Part shown: piece after piece, positions 1 through 4,718 of the stretch
Layout of the letters: each line of letters starts with the position of its first letter
Numbering within the stretch: position 1 is the first letter of the stretch
NCBI GenBank assembly: GCA_021775195.1
Contig: JAJFIG010000487.1
Span: 1 to 5,880 of the forward strand
Length of the DNA stretch: 5,880 nucleotides
Source of the DNA: Rhodospirillales bacterium
Lineage (GTDB): Bacteria; Pseudomonadota; Alphaproteobacteria; Rhodospirillales; 2-02-FULL-58-16
Reading direction: 5' to 3'
Translations under genes and position numbers: made by a program
The notes under the pieces: generated by a model
Database searches by the model: none
What the model saw: the letters and a program-made list of their open reading frames with translations, nothing else
Told to the model about the DNA's origin: nothing

Positions 1-2
1 TT

Positions 3-635
3 CTTAGCGGCCCGCCTGGCGCGGGCAAGGGCACCCAGGCAAAGCGCCTGGAGGAGCAGTTCAAACTGGTGCAGTTATCAACCGGTGATATGTTGCGTGC
101 CGAAACGTCGTCGGGAAGCGAAATTGGGATTAAAGCCAAGAGCATCATGGAGTCTGGCAATCTGGTGCCCGATGACCTCATCATCGGCTTGATTTCCAAG
201 CGCATTGAGGCCGATGACTGTGCCACCGGCTTCATCCTCGACGGATTTCCACGCACGACCAAGCAGGCGGAAGCCCTTGATCGTATGCTGGAAGAAAAGG
301 ATCTGCGCCTTGACCACGTGATCGAGATAACCGTGGACGACGAAGCGATGATCGAACGCATCACGGGACGTTTCACCTGTGGCGCATGCGGTGCGGGATA
401 CCATGATAGTTTCCAGCGGCCGAAGGTGGATGGTGTCTGTGATTCATGTGGCGGCACCGAGTTCACTCGGCGCGCCGATGACAATGCCGAAACCGTTCGT
501 GCCCGGTTGAAGGCCTACCACGAGCAGACGGAGCCTGTGGTTGCCTACTATGCAAAAAGCGGGGCGCTGCGGAACGTAGACGGGATGGACACCCTTGATG
601 GTGTCACCCAACAACTGACGGCCATCGTCGGATAA
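3..635 (+). CDS. adk: Adenylate kinase, zinc-finger LID type (5'-truncated by window edge)
   Basis: Adenylate kinase interconverts ATP + AMP and 2 ADP in the cytoplasm. The open frame is already running at base 3, where the P-loop G-P-P-G-A-G-K-G-T lies at 9-35. This motif normally sits about 7 residues from the N-terminus, so only about 5-7 codons are missing and the true start is outside the window. Visible are 210 residues, fitting the long-LID class. The AMP-binding region S-T-G-D-M-L-R is near 75-95 and D-G-F-P-R-T at 240-257. The LID carries four cysteines (codons at 378, 387, 438, 447) spaced C-x2-C-x16-C-x2-C, the structural zinc-site spacing known from Gram-positive enzymes such as Bacillus stearothermophilus and also reported for Paracoccus. 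The GTG at 69 is an internal Val, not a start. Adk usually follows secY in this superoperon. No terminator is visible after its TAA stop, so read-through into rpsM is possible. Confidence 0.97.
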   Translation, partial: LSGPPGAGKGTQAKRLEEQFKLVQLSTGDMLRAETSSGSEIGIKAKSIMESGNLVPDDLIIGLISKRIEADDCATGFILDGFPRTTKQAEALDRMLEEKDLRLDHVIEITVDDEAMIERITGRFTCGACGAGYHDSFQRPKVDGVCDSCGGTEFTRRADDNAETVRARLKAYHEQTEPVVAYYAKSGALRNVDGMDTLDGVTQQLTAIVG

Positions 636-645
636 AGGGAGCGTG

Positions 646-673
646 TTGACTTGACACGGACAGCGCCTATAAT
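646..673 (+). promoter_or_regulatory. Sigma-70 promoter for the rpsM-rpsK-rpoA-rplQ operon
   Basis: A -35 element TTGACT (646-651) and a perfect -10 TATAAT (668-673) are separated by 16 nt, close to the housekeeping consensus. The expected transcript start is around 679-682, giving a leader of about 60 nt before rpsM. The bases right after the -10 (CGCGCC) are a GC-rich discriminator, a feature associated with stringent (ppGpp) control of ribosomal promoters; that control is inferred here. A second -35-like TTGACA (651-656) overlaps the first but is only 11 nt from the -10, too close to work with it. Confidence 0.8.
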
Positions 674-726
674 CGCGCCTCTTCGGCGGCCCGGCAGACA
701 CAATTTATCTTTTAAAACCAAAGGTT

Positions 727-742
727 AAGGAGACCGGCTTTG
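727..742 (+). promoter_or_regulatory. Ribosome binding site and UUG start of rpsM
   Basis: AAGGAG (727-732) is followed by 7 nt and then TTG at 740-742. The S13 family N-terminus M-A-R-I-A-G-V begins exactly here and no in-frame ATG or GTG lies nearby, so UUG is the start codon. The leader just before it (about 700-728) is AT-rich and likely open, which would favour ribosome access. Confidence 0.85.
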
Positions 743-1117
743 GCGCGTATTGCTGGTGTGAACATTCCAACGGGAAAACGGGTCGTGATTGCACTGACCT
801 ATATCCACGGGCTCGGCCGTACCAAGGCCCGGCAAATATGCGATAAGGTCGGAATTCCCGCCGAACGCAGGGTCAATGAATTGACCGATGATGAGGTCAT
901 GCGTATCCGCGAGACCATCGATCAGGACTATCAGGTGGAAGGCGACCTTCGCCGCGAAGTGGCGATGAACGTAAAGCGCCTGATGGATCTTGGGTGTTAC
1001 CGCGGTTTGCGCCATCGGCGCGGGTTGCCGGTGCGCGGGCAGCGCACCCACACCAACGCGCGCACACGAAAGGGGCCGGCGAAGGCGATTGCCGGCAAGA
1101 AGAAAGCGGTCAAGTAA
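740..1117 (+). CDS. rpsM: 30S ribosomal protein S13
   Basis: S13 sits in the head of the 30S subunit and contacts the P-site tRNA and the 50S subunit (bridges B1a/B1b). The 125-residue product starts [10 protein letters not shown], as the family does. It carries the helix-two-turn-helix region around residues 14-60 ([12 protein letters not shown]) and the family signature [19 protein letters not shown] near residues 88-108, ending in a lysine-rich tail that reaches towards the tRNA. Start is TTG at 740 (see the ribosome binding site entry). It is the first gene after the operon promoter, and rpsK follows 18 nt later. Length and motifs are ordinary for the family. Confidence 0.98.
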   Translation: MARIAGVNIPTGKRVVIALTYIHGLGRTKARQICDKVGIPAERRVNELTDDEVMRIRETIDQDYQVEGDLRREVAMNVKRLMDLGCYRGLRHRRGLPVRGQRTHTNARTRKGPAKAIAGKKKAVK

Positions 1118-1135
1118 GAGGTTCAAGGATCGATC

Positions 1136-1528
1136 ATGGCAAAACCCACTACACAGCGGCCACGCCGCCGCGAACGCAAGAACATTGTTTCCGGCGTGGC
1201 CCACGTGAACGCGACCTTTAACAACACCATGATCACGGTCACCGATGCCCAGGGCAACACCATCGCGTGGTCTTCGGCGGGCAGCCAGGGGTTCAAGGGA
1301 TCGCGAAAATCGACGCCTTACGCGGCGCAGATGGCTGGCGAGGAGGCGGGCCGCAAGGCCATGGAGCACGGCATGAAGACCCTGGATGTGGAAGTAAAGG
1401 GACCAGGGTCGGGACGTGAATCGGCGCTGCGAGCGTTGCAGGCGGTGGGCTTTACCATCACGGCCATCCGCGACGTGACGCCGATCCCGCACAACGGGTG
1501 CCGCCCGCGCAAACGCCGTCGGGTATAA
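1136..1528 (+). CDS. rpsK: 30S ribosomal protein S11
   Basis: S11 is a platform protein of the 30S subunit that lies beside the mRNA exit region, near S7. The 130-residue product begins with a basic arm (residues 1-15), followed by the conserved core with [16 protein letters not shown] and G-P-G-S-G-R. It ends with [12 protein letters not shown] and a run of arginines. Asn120 in H-N-G corresponds to the E. coli Asn119 reported to become isoaspartate. The usual C-terminal C-R-P-P-K reads C-R-P-R-K here, a small departure. ATG at 1136 is preceded by AAGGA (1125-1129) with a 6-nt spacer. No rpsD follows, unlike in gammaproteobacteria; the next gene is rpoA. Confidence 0.98.
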   Translation: MAKPTTQRPRRRERKNIVSGVAHVNATFNNTMITVTDAQGNTIAWSSAGSQGFKGSRKSTPYAAQMAGEEAGRKAMEHGMKTLDVEVKGPGSGRESALRALQAVGFTITAIRDVTPIPHNGCRPRKRRRV

Positions 1529-1543
1529 ACGGCAAATATACAA

Positions 1544-1612
1544 GGGATAATTCCCGGCAATACCGGCCCCTGGAGGGCCGACTGGTACGTATCAAAGCTC
1601 ATTGGGTTGAGC
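1544..1612 (+). promoter_or_regulatory. Structured leader between rpsK and rpoA
   Basis: The 118-nt spacer before rpoA holds three potential stem-loops. The strongest is 1561-1587: GGCCC (1565-1569) pairs with GGGCC (1575-1579) around the loop CTGGA. This continues either as C1564-G1580 or, past a 4-nt bulge, as TACC (1561-1564) with GGTA (1584-1587). Flanking it are GGGA-TAAT-TCCC (1544-1555) and GCTCA-6 nt-TGAGC (1597-1612). An alternative CCGG (1554-1557)/CCGG (1563-1566) pairing would compete with the first two. None has the T-run of a strong terminator. The spacer could be a translation control or RNA-processing element for rpoA. That is inference; only the complementarity is seen. Confidence 0.45.
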
Positions 1613-1634
1613 ATATTTTCAATTCGCCGAGCAT

Positions 1635-1649
1635 GGGGTGAATTCCGTG
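1635..1649 (+). promoter_or_regulatory. Ribosome binding site deciding the rpoA start
   Basis: A weak G-rich site GGGGTG (1635-1640) stands 6 nt before GTG at 1647. The alternative in-frame GTG at 1638 lies inside this G-run and has no purine-rich site at proper distance. Start at 1647 gives M-I-Q-K-N-W-Q-E-L, the usual alphaproteobacterial RpoA N-terminus. Confidence 0.65.
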
Positions 1650-2663
1650 ATTCAGAAAAATTGGCAGGAACTGATAAAACCGACGAAGCTGGATGTTGTG
1701 TCCGGCGGCGACCCGGCCCGGACGGCAACCATTGTTGCCGAGCCGCTGGAGCGCGGCTTCGGTCTGACCCTGGGCAACGGATTACGCCGGGTCCTTTTGT
1801 CGTCGCTCCAGGGGGCGGCCGTGACAGCGCTTCAGATCGACGGTGTGTTGCACGAATTCTCTTCGATCCCTGGCGTGCGCGAGGACGTGACCGATATCGT
1901 TCTCAACATCAAATCCATCGGTCTGCGCATGCACAGCGAAGGCCCCAAGCGGATGGTTCTCAAGGCCACAGGGCCGGGTGAAGTTACCGCCGGGTCGATC
2001 GAAACCGGTGCCGACATCGAAATCATGGATCCGGACATGGTCATCTGCACCCTTGACGACGGGGCCAAGCTGTCCATGGAACTGACCGTCGAGTCAGGCA
2101 AGGGGTATGTGGCCGCGGCCCAGAACCAGCCCGAAGATTCGCCCATCGGGCTGATCCCCGTGGATGCCGTCTATTCGCCCGTGCGCAAGGTCACCTACAA
2201 GGTTGAGAATACCCGCGTCGGCCAGATTACGGACCATGACAAGCTGTCCCTCGAGGTCACAACCAACGGTGCTGTGACTCCCGAGGATGCGGTCGCACTG
2301 GCTGCCAGGATCCTCCAGGATCAGCTCCAGCTTTTCATCAATTTCGAGGAACCGCGGGCGGCCGCGGCCGAGGACGACGCCGACGAACTGCCCTTCAACA
2401 AGAACCTTCTGCGCAAGGTGGACGAGTTGGAGCTTTCGGTCCGCTCGGCCAACTGCCTCAAGAACGACAACATCATCTACATCGGCGACCTGGTGCAGAA
2501 GACCGAGGCAGACATGCTGCGTACGCCGAACTTCGGCCGCAAGTCATTGAATGAAATCAAGGAGGTGCTTTCCCACATGGGACTGCATCTCGGCATGGAG
2601 ATTCCCAATTGGCCGCCCGAGAACATCGAGGATCTGGCCAAGAAGCTGGAGGACCCGTACTAA
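1647..2663 (+). CDS. rpoA: DNA-directed RNA polymerase subunit alpha
   Basis: Alpha dimerises to nucleate RNA polymerase assembly, and its C-terminal domain binds UP elements and activators. The product is 338 residues from GTG 1647, a usual length for alphaproteobacteria. The N-terminal domain (about 1-235) has [19 protein letters not shown] and H-E-F-S-S-I-P-G-V, the dimer and beta-contact region. An acidic Ala/Glu/Asp linker (about 236-250) leads to the C-terminal domain with V-R-S-A-N-C-L-K. Arg266, Asn269, Cys270 and Lys272 match the E. coli DNA-binding set Arg265, Asn268, Cys269 and Lys271. N-F-G-R-K-S at 295-300 matches the second helix-hairpin-helix contact (Gly296, Lys298, Ser299 in E. 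coli), so all key DNA contacts are present. A longer start at GTG 1638 would add three residues and is less likely. rplQ follows after 58 nt. Confidence 0.98.
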   Translation: MIQKNWQELIKPTKLDVVSGGDPARTATIVAEPLERGFGLTLGNGLRRVLLSSLQGAAVTALQIDGVLHEFSSIPGVREDVTDIVLNIKSIGLRMHSEGPKRMVLKATGPGEVTAGSIETGADIEIMDPDMVICTLDDGAKLSMELTVESGKGYVAAAQNQPEDSPIGLIPVDAVYSPVRKVTYKVENTRVGQITDHDKLSLEVTTNGAVTPEDAVALAARILQDQLQLFINFEEPRAAAAEDDADELPFNKNLLRKVDELELSVRSANCLKNDNIIYIGDLVQKTEADMLRTPNFGRKSLNEIKEVLSHMGLHLGMEIPNWPPENIEDLAKKLEDPY

Positions 2664-2680
2664 GCCATCAAGCCATTGGC

Positions 2681-2700
2681 GCCGCGGACGGGTCCGCGGT
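2681..2700 (+). promoter_or_regulatory. GC-rich hairpin just upstream of rplQ
   Basis: CCGCGGA (2682-2688) pairs perfectly with TCCGCGG (2693-2699) around a CGGG tetraloop, and G2681-T2700 can add a wobble pair. It lies in the 58-nt rpoA-rplQ spacer and ends 7 nt before the rplQ Shine-Dalgarno. No T-run follows, so it is not an intrinsic terminator. It may mark RNA processing, mRNA stability or L17 translation control; the role is inferred. Confidence 0.5.
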
Positions 2701-2721
2701 AGATCTCGAGGAGGCAACCCG

Positions 2722-3150
2722 ATGCGCCACCGCATGAGCGGCCGCAAACTGAACCGCACAAGCAGCCACCGCAAGGCCATGTTCGCTAACATGGCGGCGG
2801 CGTTGCTCACGCACGAGCAGATCAAGACGACTCTGCCCAAGGCCAAGGAACTGCGCCGCGTCGCAGACCGGATGATCACCCTGGGCAAGCGTGGCAACCT
2901 GCATGCCCGCCGCCAGGCTCTGTCCGTGCTTCATGATACGGAATTGGTGGGCAAACTTTTCGGTCCCCTTGCCGAGCGTTTCAAGGAACGCAGCGGCGGC
3001 TATACCCGGGTCGTCAAAGCTGGGTTCCGCTATGGTGACGACGCTCCCATGGCGATCATCGAGCTCCTCGATCGAGATCCCGAGGCCAAAGGTGCCGAGG
3101 ATCGCGCTCGGGCCGCCCTCGAAGATGAAGAGGGATCGGAGGAGGAGTAA
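2722..3150 (+). CDS. rplQ: 50S ribosomal protein L17
   Basis: L17 binds 23S rRNA on the solvent side of the 50S subunit near the exit tunnel. The 142-residue product has the family start M-R-H-R-x-S-G-R-K-L-N-R (here Met at position 5), S-S-H-R-K-A-M near 14-20, and the motif [10 protein letters not shown] near 36-45. The core ends in G-G-Y-T-R and M-A-I-I-E-L. Residues after about 117 form an acidic tail rich in Glu/Asp, longer than in E. coli L17 (127 residues); such tails are common in alphaproteobacteria. ATG 2722 is preceded by GAGGAGG (2708-2714) at 7 nt, a strong site, which favours it over ATG 2734. The frame is open further upstream into rpoA, but that part is a shadow of rpoA. It is the last gene of the operon, with a terminator about 33 nt on. 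Confidence 0.97.
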   Translation: MRHRMSGRKLNRTSSHRKAMFANMAAALLTHEQIKTTLPKAKELRRVADRMITLGKRGNLHARRQALSVLHDTELVGKLFGPLAERFKERSGGYTRVVKAGFRYGDDAPMAIIELLDRDPEAKGAEDRARAALEDEEGSEEE

Positions 3151-3183
3151 GAGACCAGCCTCCCATCATCGATTTCGTTTCCG

Positions 3184-3208
3184 AAGGCAGCCCTCGTGGC
3201 TGCCTTTT
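3184..3208 (+). terminator. Intrinsic terminator of the alpha operon
   Basis: AAGGCAGCC (3184-3192) and GGCTGCCTT (3198-3206) form a perfect 9-bp stem around loop CTCGT. The 3' side runs into TTTT (3205-3208), followed by GCTT. This is a typical Rho-independent terminator, 33 nt after the rplQ stop. The weak T-tract suggests efficient but possibly incomplete termination. Confidence 0.9.
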
Positions 3209-3220
3209 GCTTCCCACCGG

Positions 3221-3229
3221 TGATAAAAT
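3221..3229 (+). promoter_or_regulatory. Possible extended -10 promoter of the protease-rarA unit
   Basis: TG-A-TAAAAT (TG at 3221-3222, hexamer 3224-3229) matches an extended -10 element with one mismatch in the hexamer. The -35 position (TGCCTT, 3201-3206) is poor and lies within the terminator stem, which fits an extended -10 type. Expected transcript start is near 3236, about 49 nt before the ATG. It is the only AT-rich promoter-like stretch in this gap. Confidence 0.45.
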
Positions 3230-3240
3230 CGCTTCCAATT

Positions 3241-3255
3241 GACCCCATGGGGGTC
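3241..3255 (+). repeat. Inverted repeat near the protease transcript start
   Basis: GACCCC (3241-3246) and GGGGTC (3250-3255) are perfect inverted arms around ATG. It would sit a few bases after the predicted transcript start and 29 nt before the protease ATG. It could be a regulator binding site or a 5' stem-loop; nothing in the sequence decides between them. Confidence 0.5.
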
Positions 3256-3284
3256 GGCATCATGTGGATCCAAGGGAAATGGGC

Positions 3285-4718
3285 ATGGCGAAGGGCTTCA
3301 GACGGTTCCTGAGCGCATTGGCCGCGGTCACGGTGATGGCCGGGGCGGCGGACGCCGCCAGCGAGGCGGACAGGCAGACCCCCGCGACCCGGGGCGAGGT
3401 CTACTTGTCGTTTGCGCCCCTGGTCCGCAAGGCGGCGCCGGCGGTCGTCAATATCTACACCCGCAAGGTCGTGCGCACGCGCCAGTTCGCGCCCTTGTTC
3501 GACGACCCCTTCTTCCGCCGCTTCTTCGGCCGAGATTTCGGTTTTGGCGACCTTGGCCGGCCCCGCCAGCGGGTCCAGAACTCCCTCGGTTCCGGTGTCA
3601 TCGTCGGGGCCGAGGGCTTGATCGTCACCAACCATCACGTCATCGAGGGGGCGGACGAGATCACCGTCGTGCTCGCTGATCGTCGCGAATTCGAGGCCAC
3701 GATCGTCGGCAGCGACGAACGCACCGATCTGGCCATCCTCCGCGTCGACATCCGCGGCGGTGATCTGCCTTTCCTTGAAATGCGCGATTCCGACGACCTC
3801 GCGGTCGGCGACCTCGTTCTCGCCATCGGCAATCCCTTCGGCGTCGGCCAGACGGTAACTAGCGGCATCGTCTCGGCCCTTGCCCGCACCCAGGTCGGCA
3901 TTTCCGACGTCAATTCCTTCATCCAGACCGACGCCGCCATCAATCCAGGAAATTCCGGCGGCGCCCTGGTCGGAATGGACGGCAGGCTGGTGGGTATCAA
4001 CACCGCAATTTTCTCCAAGTCCGGCGGCTCGCTCGGTATCGGCTTCGCCGTGCCCTCGAACATGGTGCGCTCGGTGGTCGCCGGCGTCACCCGGGACGGG
4101 CGTCTGGTCAGACCGTGGCTCGGCGCCTGGGGCCAGACCATGACCGCCGACATCGCCGCCTCCCTCGACATGGAGCGCCCGGCGGGGGTCCTCGTCAGCG
4201 ACGTCTATCCCGGCGGCCCCGCCGCCCGCGCCGGCGTCCGTGTCGGCGACGTGCTGTTGTCCGTCGACGGCCGCGAGATCAACGACCCAGAATCCCTCAA
4301 CTACCGTATTGCCACCCGCGTCATTGGGCGGCCAGCGGAGGTCGTGGCTTGGCACAAGGGCACCCGTAAGACCCTCCGTATCGACATCGAACCGCCACCC
4401 GAGGAACCGCCCCGCGACGTCGTCGACCTCGGTGGTCGTCATCCTCTCTCCGGGGCCAAGGTGGCCAATCTCTCTCCCGCCCTTGCCGACGAACTCCGCC
4501 TTGGTGCCTTCAGCCAGGGGGTTATCATCCTGGGAATTCGCCGGGGCGGCAGTGCCGCCCGCCTGGGTTTTCGAGGCGGTGACATCATCGTTGCCGTCAA
4601 TGGCGAAAAGGCGAAGTCGTCCCGCCAACTCGTGGCCATTCTGAAACGCCCGGCGGACCGCTGGCACATCGCCCTGAAGCGGGGTGGCAAGACCCACAGC
4701 CTGGTCATCGACCGGTGA
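3285..4718 (+). CDS. degP: DegP/HtrA-family periplasmic serine protease with two PDZ domains
   Basis: Members degrade or refold misfolded envelope proteins in the periplasm. Start is ATG 3285: AAGGGA (3272-3277) lies 7 nt upstream, and the product then opens with a classical signal peptide (Arg/Lys at 3-7, an Ala/Leu/Val core about 8-22, likely cut after A-D-A at 24). Starts at GTG 3264 or ATG 3279 would lengthen the N-terminus and lack a well-placed site. The product is 477 residues. The trypsin-like domain has His118 in T-N-H-H-V, Asp148 in T-D-L-A-I-L and Ser224 in G-N-S-G-G, a complete triad. The D-P-F-F-R-R-F-F-G stretch near 70-78 lies in the family's regulatory LA-loop region. PDZ1 covers about 265-360 (P-W-L-G, A-G-V-R-V-G-D-V-L) and PDZ2 about 385-477 (L-G-F-R-G-G-D-I-I). 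Third positions are strongly C/G, more so than in adk. The paralogue name (DegP, DegQ, MucD) cannot be settled from sequence alone. rarA overlaps its stop codon. Confidence 0.95.
   Translation: MAKGFRRFLSALAAVTVMAGAADAASEADRQTPATRGEVYLSFAPLVRKAAPAVVNIYTRKVVRTRQFAPLFDDPFFRRFFGRDFGFGDLGRPRQRVQNSLGSGVIVGAEGLIVTNHHVIEGADEITVVLADRREFEATIVGSDERTDLAILRVDIRGGDLPFLEMRDSDDLAVGDLVLAIGNPFGVGQTVTSGIVSALARTQVGISDVNSFIQTDAAINPGNSGGALVGMDGRLVGINTAIFSKSGGSLGIGFAVPSNMVRSVVAGVTRDGRLVRPWLGAWGQTMTADIAASLDMERPAGVLVSDVYPGGPAARAGVRVGDVLLSVDGREINDPESLNYRIATRVIGRPAEVVAWHKGTRKTLRIDIEPPPEEPPRDVVDLGGRHPLSGAKVANLSPALADELRLGAFSQGVIILGIRRGGSAARLGFRGGDIIVAVNGEKAKSSRQLVAILKRPADRWHIALKRGGKTHSLVIDR

Noticed and set aside
676..688. 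Small hairpin CGCC-TCTTC-GGCG after the rpsM promoter.
   Set aside because: It straddles the predicted transcript start, so most of the 5' arm would not be in the RNA; 4 bp is also expected by chance in GC-rich DNA.
1119..1307. Similar strings GGTTCAAGGATCG (about 1120) and GGTTCAAGGGATCG (about 1289) as a possible repeat.
   Set aside because: One is the rpsK ribosome binding region and the other is coding for the conserved G-F-K-G-S of S11; the match is short and has no further copies.
725..1543. 272-codon minus-strand open frame opposite rpsM and rpsK.
   Set aside because: It is a shadow of two complete ribosomal protein genes; its Arg/His/Ala-rich product resembles no known family.
1597..1619. 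Hairpin GCTCA/TGAGC followed by ATATTTT as an attenuator before rpoA.
   Set aside because: The stem is only 5 bp and the T-rich stretch is short and broken; too weak to call a terminator. Kept only as part of the leader structure.
2701..2710. Overlapping BglII and XhoI recognition sequences (AGATCTCGAG) that could suggest a cloning junction.
   Set aside because: They lie in a natural rpoA-rplQ spacer with both genes intact and in the expected order; chance occurrence is adequate.
3243..3248. CCCCAT resembling the -10 core of a heat-shock sigma-32 promoter before the protease gene.
   Set aside because: No CTTG-type -35 element lies 13-17 nt upstream, and the bases are accounted for by the inverted repeat.
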